Shown here piece after piece: positions 8,118-16,039 of a DNA stretch of 64,000 bases (position 1 is the first letter of the stretch; each line of letters starts with the position of its first letter). The position numbers and the translations under genes were made by a program. The notes under the pieces are model-generated. The model was given only the letters and a program-made list of their open reading frames with translations, was not told where the DNA came from and made no database searches. The DNA comes from Nannocystis pusilla (GTDB lineage: Bacteria; Myxococcota_A; Polyangia; Nannocystales; Nannocystaceae): positions 290,347 through 354,346 of the forward strand of contig NZ_JAIRAU010000005.1 in assembly GCF_020073745.1 (NCBI RefSeq). Reading direction: 5' to 3'.

Positions 8118-8155
8118 CAGAGTCTGTCACAGGTCGAGGCCTGTGACAGACTCTG
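8118..8155 (-). terminator. Perfect 16-bp inverted repeat
   Basis: Arms 8118-8133 and 8140-8155 are perfectly complementary (16 bp) with a 6-nt loop. They lie about 110 bp beyond the glutamine synthetase stop, on its transcript, and upstream of the lipoprotein gene 6727-7815. No T-run follows. It is a likely backup terminator or insulator between the two minus-strand genes. Confidence 0.55.
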
Positions 8156-8195
8156 GGACGAAACGCGACCAGCGCAGATAACCGCAGAACAAACC

Positions 8196-8270
8196 GAGCA
8201 TCTTCAACCCCGCGCGCATTTTCGAGAATTCAGGGCTGCGCTGTCTTTGGCGCGGGGTTTGCTGATGCTC
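8196..8270 (-). terminator. Terminator of the glutamine synthetase gene
   Basis: Read on the minus strand, the stop codon runs directly into a long stem. GAGCATC pairs with GATGCTC, and AACCCCGCGC pairs with GCGCGGGGTT, with a small internal loop. A loop of about 30 nt closes it, and the next bases are GGTTTGTT. Position and stability fit a transcription terminator. Confidence 0.65.
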
Positions 8271-9726
8271 AAAACTTGTTCCACAGATACTGATTCGTCA
8301 CCTCATGGTGAAACTGCACCTCGGCAGCCTTGATGAGTGACCCGAGCGCGCGCGGGCAGCGTTCGGCGGACGCTTGTTTGACCTCGGCGAAGCGGGTCTG
8401 GACCTGTTCGCCGAGCAGGTCGGCGACGAACTTGGACGACTTGAACAGGCGGATGGCGTCGTTGATGTTGTCGGGGAGGAAGCGGGTGCGAGCGCGCTTG
8501 TTGGCGATCTCGGCCTGGTCGGGCAGCGGGCCTTCGAGGCCGGTGCGGAGCAGGGTGTAGACCGTCATGTAGGGGTTCGCGTCGGGGGCGACGCTGCGGA
8601 CCTCGATGCGGGCCGAGCGTTCGTTGCCGAGGGGGATCCGGACCATGCTGCCGCGGTCGGTGGCGGACGCCTTGATCTGATTGGGGGCCTCGAAGTGGGG
8701 GTCGAGGCGGCGGTAGGCGTTGACGCTGGCGTTGAGGATCAGGCAGATGTCGGGCGCGCTGTTGAGAATGCGCTCGGTGAAGCTCCAGCCGGCGGCGGAC
8801 AGGCCGCTGTCGCCGCTCTTGTCGTGGAACAGGTTGGTGCCCTTGCGCGCCAGCGAGATGTTGGTGTGCATCCCGTTGCCGTTGATCCCGGTGACCGGCT
8901 TCGGCAGAAAGCTCGCGGTCATGTCGTAGTTCTGCGCGACCTGCCGACACAGCAGCTTGTACAGCTGGACCTGGTCGGCGGCCACCAGCGCCTCGGTGTG
9001 CATGAAGTTCATCTCGAACTGCGAGGGCGCGACCTCCGGGTGGTCCTTCTCGTTACAGAAGCCCATCGCCCGCTGCACCTCGGCCGCCGAGTCGATGAAT
9101 CGCCGCAGCGCATCACCCGGCAGCGAATGATAGTAGCCGCCGGTCGAGATGAACTCGAACGCGCCGCGCTCGGGGTAATTGCGCTCGGCGTCGCGGCCGT
9201 GGAACAAGAAGCCCTCGATCTCGTGGGCGAACTGGGCCACGAGGCCTTCCTTCTCGTAGAGCCCGGCCGTGTAGTCCTTGAGCCGCGCGCGCATGTCGGC
9301 CTGGTACGGCAGCCCGTCCTGCCCGCGCACCTCGGCGAACACCAGCACCTTGCCGGGGCCGAACACGTCGGACGGCAACCAGTAGAACGCCGCCCAGTCG
9401 ATGCTGAGCCGCAGATCCGACTCGTGCTGCTGCGAGAACCCGCGCACCGAGCTGCCGTCGAAGGTCAGGTTGTCGGCAGAGCGCAGCAGGAACTTCTTGT
9501 CGTAGTCGAGCATGTGCAGCCGACCCTCGAGATCGGTGAAGCACACGGTCACGGCCTTGATCCGCTTCTCGTCGGTGAGGTACTTGACCCGCTGTTCGCG
9601 CACCTGGTCCGCCGGCACCCGAGCGGTACGCGCGTTTTTGACCTCGAGGTTCAGCTCCTCGAGGCGGTCATAGGGAATCTCCAGGAAGTCGCGGAGAGCG
9701 GCGGTCGGCGCTTCAGGGCGGGGCAT
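8269..9726 (-). CDS. Glutamine synthetase family protein (type I fold, divergent)
   Basis: The protein has 485 residues, close to the usual 450-475 for type I enzymes. The N-terminal beta-grasp region contains FDGSS at 89-93. The catalytic domain shows the NGNGMHTN block, where canonical GSI has NGSGMH, and RIPLGNERSARIEVRS...DANPY near the ATP site. The reaction expected for the family is glutamate + ammonia + ATP to glutamine. The usual NRSA stretch is replaced by TDRGSM, and no C-terminal adenylylation Tyr motif is seen. This may be a specialised paralogue (for example gamma-glutamyl-amine ligation) rather than the housekeeping GlnA. It stands alone, with its own terminator and a repeat-bearing AT-rich promoter region (9748-9779). 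Confidence 0.85.
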   Translation of the reverse strand: MPRPEAPTAALRDFLEIPYDRLEELNLEVKNARTARVPADQVREQRVKYLTDEKRIKAVTVCFTDLEGRLHMLDYDKKFLLRSADNLTFDGSSVRGFSQQHESDLRLSIDWAAFYWLPSDVFGPGKVLVFAEVRGQDGLPYQADMRARLKDYTAGLYEKEGLVAQFAHEIEGFLFHGRDAERNYPERGAFEFISTGGYYHSLPGDALRRFIDSAAEVQRAMGFCNEKDHPEVAPSQFEMNFMHTEALVAADQVQLYKLLCRQVAQNYDMTASFLPKPVTGINGNGMHTNISLARKGTNLFHDKSGDSGLSAAGWSFTERILNSAPDICLILNASVNAYRRLDPHFEAPNQIKASATDRGSMVRIPLGNERSARIEVRSVAPDANPYMTVYTLLRTGLEGPLPDQAEIANKRARTRFLPDNINDAIRLFKSSKFVADLLGEQVQTRFAEVKQASAERCPRALGSLIKAAEVQFHHEVTNQYLWNKF

Positions 9727-9747
9727 GAAGGCTAAATAGACCCTGAA

Positions 9748-9779
9748 CTAACCTAATTTCAAGGGTCACTAGCCTAATT
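9748..9779 (-). promoter_or_regulatory. Direct-repeat operator and promoter region of the glutamine synthetase gene
   Basis: CTAACCTAATT (9748-9758) and CTAGCCTAATT (9769-9779) are 10/11 identical and start 21 bp apart, two helical turns, so a dimeric protein would bind one face. The 60 bp from 9727 are unusually AT-rich for this genome. GACCCT near 9739 and AGGGTC near 9762 form an additional partial inverted repeat around the first copy. The site lies about 20-55 bp upstream of the start, a typical repressor or activator position. Confidence 0.5.
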
Positions 9780-9962
9780 CCCGAGCAAGAGGTGTGCGCC
9801 AAGTCGCAAAATCGCGCGCCCACCGCGCCCCACTCCACCTTTTTTCGCGTCCCGCTCCAGCTCGAGCCGCGCGCCGCGCCGGCGTGGCGCGCGGCTCTCC
9901 TCGCGTCGTGCGGGTCGATGCCGGAGCCGCCGCCGCGTCTTGCGAAGATCGATCTCGGCGCC

Positions 9963-10238
9963 TCAGGCGAGGAAGCCGTGGAGCTCGTCGCCGCCGAGGA
10001 TCTCGAGCGTGAGGTCGGAGTACTCCTCCTGCGACAGACCGAGCGCCGCGGCGACCGTGCGCAGATAGATATCCTCGGCGAGGTCGAGCTCCTCGTCGGC
10101 CTCGTTGACGCTGGCGACCAGCTCGAGCAGCTTGCGCTTGTCCTCGACCGGCAGGCCGTCGAGCCCGCTGGCAGCCTGTTGCGGGTTGAAGGCCGCCGGG
10201 CTGAACGTGTTGACCAATCTAGCGAATATACAGGTCAT
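9963..10238 (-). CDS. Small TerB-like / tellurite-resistance-fold protein
   Basis: The protein has 91 residues starting at the ATG at 10238. It is acidic and helical, with DKRKLLELVASVNEADEELDLAEDIYLRTVAAALGLSQEEY. This is the pattern of the TerB/DjlA-N helical domain: a paired acidic run then LGLS-x-EE. In TerB that domain carries acidic metal-binding residues. It also resembles the EF-like N-terminal region of DnaJ-related proteins. The gene is isolated: the upstream methyltransferase on the same strand ends at 10286. Role unknown. Confidence 0.65.
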   Translation of the reverse strand: MTCIFARLVNTFSPAAFNPQQAASGLDGLPVEDKRKLLELVASVNEADEELDLAEDIYLRTVAAALGLSQEEYSDLTLEILGGDELHGFLA

Positions 10239-10285
10239 CGAATGGGCAGAATGGGCAGAACACCGGAACTCGCGCGAGGCTTCGA

Positions 10286-12187
10286 TCAATCGATCGCCCG
10301 GGTGCTGATTCGCCCCGCGACGTCGACCGCCTCGATCACCACCCTGCCCTCGCCCGCGATCGCCTGCGAGACCAGCGGCATCACTCCGTCGCGCCCGCGC
10401 TGGGTCGACCACCGCGGCGCGAACACGGCTGCGTCGCCGCGGTCGTCGAGGGCCCACTCGACGAGCGCGTCGACGCCGAGCTGGGCCCAGTTGCCGTCGC
10501 TGTCGACGGCCGCGTAATTCGTGATGCGGATCGTCCGGCCTGCGGGTGTCGCCTCGACCACGAGCGAGAGCCGGGGCGCGCGCGTCGGCCTGGCCTCCTC
10601 GCCCTCCGCGAACGCGCGAGGGATCTCCCACAGCGTCACCGCTGGCGCGTCGACGTCGTGCGCCGACGGGTCGAACGTCCACGCGATCACCTCGAGGGCC
10701 GCGGCGCCGGCCGCCCGCGCCGCGCCGAGCCAGCCGGCGATGTCCGCGGCAGTCGGGCGCTCCTCGGGCGCCGCGACGACCACCGCCGCCTCGCCGCGTC
10801 GCCCATGCAGCTGTCCTTCGGAGCTCGTCGCCGCCCCATGCAGCTGTCCTTCGGGCCATGTCGTCGCGCCGTCCAACTGGCCCTCGGAGCAGGTCGTCGC
10901 GCCGCTGGGCTGGCCTTCGGACCACCTCGTCGCCCCGAGCAGCTGTCCTTCGGACCAGGCCGTCGCCCCATGCAGGGCGAGCACGCGGCGGCGCAGCTCG
11001 GCCTCGTCGACGCGCTCCACCAGCCCGCGGCGCATCGCCGGCGCGGCGTCGAGCACCACGAACGGGCCGGCCTCGCCGCTGCGGGTCAGCGCGCGCAGGC
11101 GGCGGCGGCTGACCGTGAAGGCCGGCTGCGAGCGATCGATCGCCACCCAGCGTCGGCCGCAGCGGGCCGCGACCGCGGCGGTGGTGCCCGAGCCGCTGAA
11201 CGCGTCGAGGACGAGGTCGCCCGGGCGCGAACACATGTGCACGATCCGCTCGAGCAGCGCCTCCGGCTTCTGCGTGTCGTAGCCGACGCGCTCGACGTGG
11301 GTGCCTTGCAGCGCGCGGATGTCGGCCCACACGTCCTGCAGCGGCACGCCCTCCTGCTCGTCGAGGTAGTGCTTCTGCCGCGGCACCGCGCCCGGGCGGC
11401 TCTGGTAGACGCGTCCGCTGCTGTGGAGCGCCTCCATCGTCGCCTGGCCGTAGCGCCAGAAGCGGGGCACCCCGAGGAACTCGTAGTTGGGGTTGCCCTT
11501 GGCCGCGCCGCCGGGGGCCGTGAGCGGGCTCGACATGAAGCGCCGACCGGTGCCCGGCTCGACGTGGCGGTACCACTTGGCCACGTAGTCCTTGTCGTAG
11601 GGCGCGCGCAGGGTCGTCCACGTGCGCGTCTGGCTCATGCCGTAGAACAGCAACACGTCGTGCACCGCGCCCAGCCGGCGCGCGCCCTGGCTCGCGTCGT
11701 TGTGGGCCGAGTAGCGCTTCCACGCGACCTGGTTGATGAAGTTGTCGGCGCCGAAGACCTCGTCCATCACCACGCGCACGTGGTGGCACACCTGGATGCC
11801 GACGTGGACCACGATCGTCGCACTCGGCTTCATCAGCGCGCGCAGCAGCGACAGGCGCGGGTACAGCATCGACAGGTAGGCCGGGCCGCCCCACGTGTCG
11901 CAGTAGGCGAGCACCTCGACCTCGCCCTTCCTTAAGTAGTGGGACGTGCCGACGTCGAACGGCGGGTCGATGTACACGAGGTCGACCGCTGCGCCGAGCT
12001 CGGCGTGCAGCGCGGCCAGGGCGTGCGAGTTGTCGCCCCACACCAGGCGGTCGGCCCACGCGTCCGGCTCGCCGACCCGCTCGCGCACGACGAGCGGCTC
12101 CACAGCGACAGGGACGGCGGGAGGCGCGACCTTGCCGGGCCACGTCAGCTCCACGCGCGCCTCGGTCGGGGTCGTCCGCCTGGGCAT
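10286..12187 (-). CDS. DNA methyltransferase (beta-class, DPPF motif) with an 11-residue repeat insert
   Basis: The protein has 633 residues. Motif IV appears first (VDLVYIDPPFDVGTS), then the target-recognition region, then motif I (LDAFSGSGTT). This order is typical of beta-class N6-adenine methyltransferases, including type III Mod-like enzymes. The AdoMet site and catalytic DPPF are intact. After the catalytic domain comes an insert of five 11-residue repeats (GATAWSEGQLL and variants), encoded by five 33-bp units at 10803-10967. A beta-rich C-terminal domain follows. No restriction endonuclease gene is adjacent, so it appears to be an orphan methylase. The start at 12187 (MPRRTTPTEARVELTW) is chosen because the frame upstream of it is low-quality sequence. 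Confidence 0.85.
   Translation of the reverse strand: MPRRTTPTEARVELTWPGKVAPPAVPVAVEPLVVRERVGEPDAWADRLVWGDNSHALAALHAELGAAVDLVYIDPPFDVGTSHYLRKGEVEVLAYCDTWGGPAYLSMLYPRLSLLRALMKPSATIVVHVGIQVCHHVRVVMDEVFGADNFINQVAWKRYSAHNDASQGARRLGAVHDVLLFYGMSQTRTWTTLRAPYDKDYVAKWYRHVEPGTGRRFMSSPLTAPGGAAKGNPNYEFLGVPRFWRYGQATMEALHSSGRVYQSRPGAVPRQKHYLDEQEGVPLQDVWADIRALQGTHVERVGYDTQKPEALLERIVHMCSRPGDLVLDAFSGSGTTAAVAARCGRRWVAIDRSQPAFTVSRRRLRALTRSGEAGPFVVLDAAPAMRRGLVERVDEAELRRRVLALHGATAWSEGQLLGATRWSEGQPSGATTCSEGQLDGATTWPEGQLHGAATSSEGQLHGRRGEAAVVVAAPEERPTAADIAGWLGAARAAGAAALEVIAWTFDPSAHDVDAPAVTLWEIPRAFAEGEEARPTRAPRLSLVVEATPAGRTIRITNYAAVDSDGNWAQLGVDALVEWALDDRGDAAVFAPRWSTQRGRDGVMPLVSQAIAGEGRVVIEAVDVAGRISTRAID
10803..10967. 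repeat. Five 33-bp tandem repeats inside the methyltransferase gene
   Basis: Exact 33-bp units start at 10803, 10836, 10869, 10902 and 10935. On the + strand each unit carries CTGTCCTTCGGA or a close variant, the same core as the dispersed 14-bp palindrome arrays. Because 33 is a multiple of three, each unit adds 11 in-frame residues to the protein. Copies differ by several substitutions, so the array is not very recent. Confidence 0.9.
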
Positions 12188-12314
12188 CGACGGGCATCGT
12201 ACCCGAGCGCAACCGGGCCCAAAACGCCTTCTGGCCGCGAATTCGGGCTCCTGGTGCGAAACCGCGCCGGCTCTTGGCGGCCCTGGCGAGATCGCGCACA
12301 CTCTCGGGCGGGCC

Positions 12315-12890
12315 ATGACGACCGCCGCCGCGCCTCGTTATTACTGCGACGCTGCCGAGCACTTCGTCGGCGCCAGCGGGGTCGAGGCCGACCCGGTGTA
12401 CGCCGGCTCGCGCGGCGCGTCCGGGCGCATCGACGGCCCGCGCCGCAAGGCCCGCTTTCACGGCCCGCGGGCGGTGACCGAGGCCGGCGTCTCGCTGCTG
12501 CTGGTCGCCGACACCGGCAACGGCGCGGTCCGCAGCATCGACACCCGCGCCGGCGTGGTCAACACCGTGATCACGCTCGAGGACATCTGTTCGATCGAAC
12601 ATGTCCAGGAGTTCACCCCGAGCGGCCTCGCCTGCGACGGCGAGCTGCTCGTCATCGCCGACCCGCGCAACCACGTGGTGTGGAGCTACGAGCTGCGCAG
12701 CTATCGGCTCGCGCTGCTGGCCGGCAGCCCCGGGGCGCACGGCGACGTCGACGGCGCGGCCGGTCAGGCCCGCTTCTGGTTGCCGATCGGGGTCTCGCTT
12801 GCGAGCGACGGGCGCGGCTTCATCGTCAGCGAGGCGCGCGGGCACCGGCTCGTCAGCCGCAGCGGCGACGTGCGCACTCTCGGCCGCTGA
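12315..12890 (+). CDS. NHL-repeat protein
   Basis: The protein has 191 residues and no signal peptide. Two to three NHL-type blades are visible: RKARFHGPRAV...LLLVADTGNGAVRSID, then SGLACDGELLVIADPRNHVVWSY, then ARFWLPIGVSLASDGRGFIVSEARGHRL. NHL blades form beta-propellers that bind proteins, RNA or small molecules. The number of blades here is too small for a closed propeller, so the protein may oligomerise or be truncated. It starts 127 bp from the divergent methyltransferase gene and is followed by two strong hairpins. Confidence 0.7.
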   Translation: MTTAAAPRYYCDAAEHFVGASGVEADPVYAGSRGASGRIDGPRRKARFHGPRAVTEAGVSLLLVADTGNGAVRSIDTRAGVVNTVITLEDICSIEHVQEFTPSGLACDGELLVIADPRNHVVWSYELRSYRLALLAGSPGAHGDVDGAAGQARFWLPIGVSLASDGRGFIVSEARGHRLVSRSGDVRTLGR

Positions 12891-12895
12891 CCTCC

Positions 12896-12945
12896 TCGCA
12901 GGTGCGCGAGCCTGCGCACCTGCGACCGCGGGTTTGACACCCGCG
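12896..12945 (+). terminator. Tandem hairpin terminator after the NHL gene
   Basis: The first hairpin has perfect 12-bp arms (12896-12907 and 12914-12925) and a 6-nt loop. The second has perfect 7-bp arms (12927-12933 and 12939-12945) and a 5-nt loop. They start 5 bases after the stop codon. No T-run follows, which is common for strong stems in high-GC genomes. Confidence 0.65.
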
Positions 12946-12968
12946 ACCGGCCCGTGAAACACGAGGTC

Positions 12969-13787
12969 ATGCACGCGCTTCGCTTCGGCCTCGCCCTCGC
13001 CGTCCTCTCCGCCTGCGGCCCCTCCGGTCGCGCCGACGACTCCAGCACCGAGACCACCCCCGCCACGCAGACCGGCGCCACGGTGACGGCCTCGACCTCG
13101 AGCAGCAGCGGCGACGTCGCGCCGACCACCACGGGCGACGCGAGCACGACGACCACCAGCGGCACGACAGACGCGCCCGGCACGATCACCGCCGTCACCT
13201 CGACGACGGAGCCGGTCACCTCGACGAGCACCGGGCCCGTCGATCCCTCGACCACCACCGACGGGCCCAAGCTCGACCTGCCGCCGGAGATGCCGATCCC
13301 GGTGGCCGACATCCCCGGCCTGGTGTCGATCACCTTCTACGAGTCGACCAGCGGCGTGATGGAGTACACCTTCCTCGTCGACGGCCCCGAGCTGAACCAG
13401 CTGCTCGTCGACCCGCTGAGCAACGCCAACCGCGACATCGAGGGCACGAGCGTCGAGTTCTACGACGTGTACTACAGCGATGTGGACGGCGTGTTCGACC
13501 CGCAGGGCAGCTACCTGACGATCGCGGGCTCGTTCGGGGCCAAGCTGCCCGCCGGCGGCGGGCTCAACCTCGCCGAGATCTCGCTCAACTTCGACAACAA
13601 CGAGCTCGAGTTCGGCAGCTTCCTGGCCAGCTTCGTCGGCCTCGGCGACAACTACGTCGCCGGCTCCGAGGTCAACGCGATCGACAACAACCTCGACACC
13701 CACACGACCATGGGCAACACCGTCGACACCCCCGGCCAGCGGCTGCGGGTCACGCTCGGCTTCAAGTCGTCGCTGATGCCGGGCTGA
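12969..13787 (+). CDS. Surface lipoprotein with Thr-rich linker, unknown domain
   Basis: The protein has 272 residues from the ATG at 12969; a GTG at 12954 would add five. The leader MHALRFGLALAVLSAC gives a lipobox Cys at 16. A Thr/Ser/Gly linker (about 20-100) is typical of this genome's surface lipoproteins. The C-terminal 165 residues are acidic and beta-rich (VSITFYESTSGVMEYTFLVDG, GSYLTIAGSFGAKL), with no Cys. The domain is not recognised and no catalytic motif is visible. The gene is monocistronic, between terminators and a palindrome array. Confidence 0.7.
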   Translation: MHALRFGLALAVLSACGPSGRADDSSTETTPATQTGATVTASTSSSSGDVAPTTTGDASTTTTSGTTDAPGTITAVTSTTEPVTSTSTGPVDPSTTTDGPKLDLPPEMPIPVADIPGLVSITFYESTSGVMEYTFLVDGPELNQLLVDPLSNANRDIEGTSVEFYDVYYSDVDGVFDPQGSYLTIAGSFGAKLPAGGGLNLAEISLNFDNNELEFGSFLASFVGLGDNYVAGSEVNAIDNNLDTHTTMGNTVDTPGQRLRVTLGFKSSLMPG

Positions 13788-13796
13788 CGCCTGCTC

Positions 13797-13874
13797 GATC
13801 GGGCATGTCCTGACGGGCATGCGCCGACGGCCCACGCGCCCGCCGGTCACATGACCGATCGGGCATGTCCCGAT
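13797..13874. repeat. 14-bp-period palindrome array (two pairs)
   Basis: The CATG cores are at 13804/13818 and 13850/13864, each pair exactly 14 bp apart; GATCGGGCATGTCC appears twice, 60 bp apart. The array begins about 10 bases after the lipoprotein stop and lies between convergent genes, where transcription from both sides must end. It belongs to the dispersed GGACATGTCC-N4 family. Confidence 0.8.
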
Positions 13875-13918
13875 CGCCACCCGCCGGGCGCTCGTGCGGC
13901 CCGGGGGCCGGAGCGGCG

Positions 13919-15187
13919 CTACGTCGCCATGTCGGTGGCGTCGACGGCGAAGTCGGTGAGCTCGACGCCGGTGAGGCGGAGCGAGGTGCTGAGCACCGAG
14001 TAGATGAGGAAGGCCGCCAGGGTCGCGCGGCTCTTGACCCACGCCGGCTCGAACCGCGGCGGCGCCAGCGCGCCGGCGCGGAAGAACGGGTCGAGCTCGA
14101 TCGCGTCGCCGAGAGCCATGCGGCCGGAGAACAGGTGGTGCAGCAGCTCGGGCCGGCCGCTCTGGATCGCCTTGAGGAAGAAGGTGTGCACGCCGAGGAG
14201 GCCGCGCAGGTAGACGATGTCCTTGGTGAACACGACCTTGCCGGCGACGTCGCCGCCGCGGAACACCCGCGCCGCCGAGTGGAAGCTCTCGCCCGGGTCC
14301 TGGCCGGCGTCGTGGAAGAAGCGGAACAGGTCGATGAAGTCGGCGCCGGACAGCGCGAGGTCGACGGCCTTGACGCGCAGCGCGAGGCGGCGGAGGCGGG
14401 ACAGGTCGATCGCGTTGGTGATCATCTCGGCGAAGGTCGCCAGGCCCTCCTGAGTGGCGGTGGTCCGCGGCGCCCCGAGGCCGAGGGAGCGCACGTGCGG
14501 CTGCTCGCGTCCATTGAGGGCGGTGAGCGAGTGGACGAACACCTCGTGCTCGACGAGCTGGGCGACGTCGTAGGTGCTGAAGGAGGTCGCGCCGCGCAAG
14601 CGCACGCGGGTCGGACCGGCCGCGGCCTTGGCCGCCATGTCGGGGTCGACGACGACGGCGAGCGGGAGGTCGCCGAACACCGGGGAGATGCGCTGGCGCA
14701 GCGCGTCGGCCGCCTGTTCCGGCGAGACGGAGAAGTCCTGCTCGGGGATGTAGCCCTCGGCGCGGAAGTCGTCGGTGAGCGCCAGGAATTGTTCGGCGGC
14801 CGAGAGGTTGCTGACCTGACCGGGCCCGACGGGGTCGCGCGGGCCGCCGTACAGCTCGATCGAGCGGACCGTGAACTCGGGCGTGCCGACCTGCTCGATC
14901 ATCGCCGCGGCCAGCTTGTAGCTGCGGGCGGTGCGGTAGAGATAGCGGCCGACGGGGTGGTCTCGGTCGCACTCGCGCATGATCGAGGCCAGCGCGCGGA
15001 TGTTGGAGTCGAAGCGCACGCGCGGCGGCTCCACCGCGGGCAGCCGGGGATCGCCGGCGTGCCAGCCGGCCAGGAATTCGGCGCCGACGTGCGCCGGCCA
15101 GGTCAGCTGGCTGAGCACCTTGATGTCCTTGGCGGCGTCGACCAGGCGGCCGTCGAGGTCTGCGAATTGTTCGAGCGCGGTGTCCAC
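13919..15187 (-). CDS. QEGLA-motif (DUF1704) family protein, putative metallo-tyrosine-carboxypeptidase
   Basis: The protein has 422 residues, the usual length. Residues 214-219 read HEVFVH, an HExxxH zinc site, and 246-250 read QEGLA, supplying the third ligand. These are the signatures of DUF1704 proteins, annotated in bacteria as 'flavohemoglobin expression-modulating QEGLA motif protein' and related to eukaryotic MATCAP tubulin tyrosine carboxypeptidases. A C-terminal peptidase acting on protein tails is therefore plausible, but the bacterial substrate is not known. No signal peptide is seen, so it should be cytoplasmic. It is monocistronic, divergent from the 15423 gene with 235 bp between; that gap contains a perfect 12-bp palindrome at 15333-15344. 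Confidence 0.85.
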   Translation of the reverse strand: MDTALEQFADLDGRLVDAAKDIKVLSQLTWPAHVGAEFLAGWHAGDPRLPAVEPPRVRFDSNIRALASIMRECDRDHPVGRYLYRTARSYKLAAAMIEQVGTPEFTVRSIELYGGPRDPVGPGQVSNLSAAEQFLALTDDFRAEGYIPEQDFSVSPEQAADALRQRISPVFGDLPLAVVVDPDMAAKAAAGPTRVRLRGATSFSTYDVAQLVEHEVFVHSLTALNGREQPHVRSLGLGAPRTTATQEGLATFAEMITNAIDLSRLRRLALRVKAVDLALSGADFIDLFRFFHDAGQDPGESFHSAARVFRGGDVAGKVVFTKDIVYLRGLLGVHTFFLKAIQSGRPELLHHLFSGRMALGDAIELDPFFRAGALAPPRFEPAWVKSRATLAAFLIYSVLSTSLRLTGVELTDFAVDATDMAT

Positions 15188-15422
15188 GAGCCTCCTCGGT
15201 GCTTGAAGATCGCACGCACCGGCTCGCTTCCCAAGGCCGCGAGTCGCGCCGATGACGCACCGGCGCTGCGCCGCACGACGCGGCGACGAGCGCCGTCGAC
15301 CGTGTCTCGCGGAGCGGGCGCCACCCGCCTGCGGACACGTGTCCTCGCCGAGCGCTCCTCAGCTCACGTGGAGCCCTTGGCCGTCGGCGCGAGGCTGCAT
15401 TACTCTGCTGCTCGGTCAATCC

Positions 15423-15935
15423 ATGGTTTTCAAAGTCGGCGGAGACATCGACGCTTATTGCACCAAGTGCCGCCTCGACACGATTCACGTCGTCGTCGCG
15501 CTCAAGCCCGGCAACGAGGGACCGAAGCGGGTCGAGTGCAAGAGCTGCGGCGGGCAGCACATGTACCACGCGCCCAAGCTGCCCTCTCGGACAGAAGCGC
15601 CGAGCCAGCCGGCGGTGGTCAACCGCAGCGCGGCGGCTCGCAACCCGCCGCCGCCCAAGCCGCCCAAGCCGCCCAAGCCCGCGGCGGCCAAGGCCGCGCT
15701 CTCCGCTCCGCCGGCCGGCGCCGGCGCGCGCGAGTGGCTGCGTCGCATGGAGGACCTCGCCCACCAGGGCGGCACGCCGATCCGCGCCTACTCGATGCGC
15801 GAGACGTTCGCCGCCGGCGATCCCGTGTCGCACCCGAAGTTCGGCAAGGGCGTGGTGCTCGAGGTGATCGAGGCCAAGAAGTGCGCCATCCTGTTCGAGG
15901 AGGGCCGCAAGGTCCTCGCCATGGGCGGCACCTAG
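15423..15935 (+). CDS. Zinc-ribbon protein with Pro/Lys linker and C-terminal SH3-like domain
   Basis: The protein has 170 residues. The N-terminus has a zinc ribbon: YCTKCRLDTIH and, 25 residues on, CKSCGG. A Pro/Lys/Ala-rich linker (about 75-105) follows. The last 60 residues (DPVSHPKFGKGVVLEVI...ILFEEGRKVLAMG) resemble the small beta-barrel of CarD/UvrD-C-like domains, often used to bind RNA polymerase or DNA. A role in transcription is possible but unproven. The linker DNA contains one 14-bp-unit core (near 15585). Confidence 0.7.
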   Translation: MVFKVGGDIDAYCTKCRLDTIHVVVALKPGNEGPKRVECKSCGGQHMYHAPKLPSRTEAPSQPAVVNRSAAARNPPPPKPPKPPKPAAAKAALSAPPAGAGAREWLRRMEDLAHQGGTPIRAYSMRETFAAGDPVSHPKFGKGVVLEVIEAKKCAILFEEGRKVLAMGGT

Positions 15936-15942
15936 CCGCTCC

Positions 15943-15994
15943 TTCGGCCATGTCCTCTGCGACATGGCCGTAAGCACATGTCCCCGCGGACAGC
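15943..15994. repeat. 14-bp-period palindrome array (four units) after the zinc-ribbon gene
   Basis: The unit cores start at 15949, 15963, 15977 and 15991, all exactly 14 bp apart. CGGCCATGTC and GACATGGCCG (15945-15954 and 15961-15970) make a perfect 10-bp hairpin stem. The array starts 8 bases after the stop and separates the gene from the convergent comM gene, so it may serve as a two-way terminator. Confidence 0.85.
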
Positions 15995-16039
15995 CTCGGC
16001 TCCGAGGCGCGGCGCTCGGCTCGCGGACGGCCCGGCGCA

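Noticed and set aside
8118..8155. Member of the 14-bp palindrome family
   Set aside because: The arms are 16 bp and share only CTGT/ACAG with the family; the core spacing is 10 bp, not 14.
15333..15344. GGACACGTGTCC palindrome as part of the dispersed array
   Set aside because: It is a single 12-bp palindrome with a different centre (CACGTG) and no neighbour 14 bp away; it may be an independent regulatory site.
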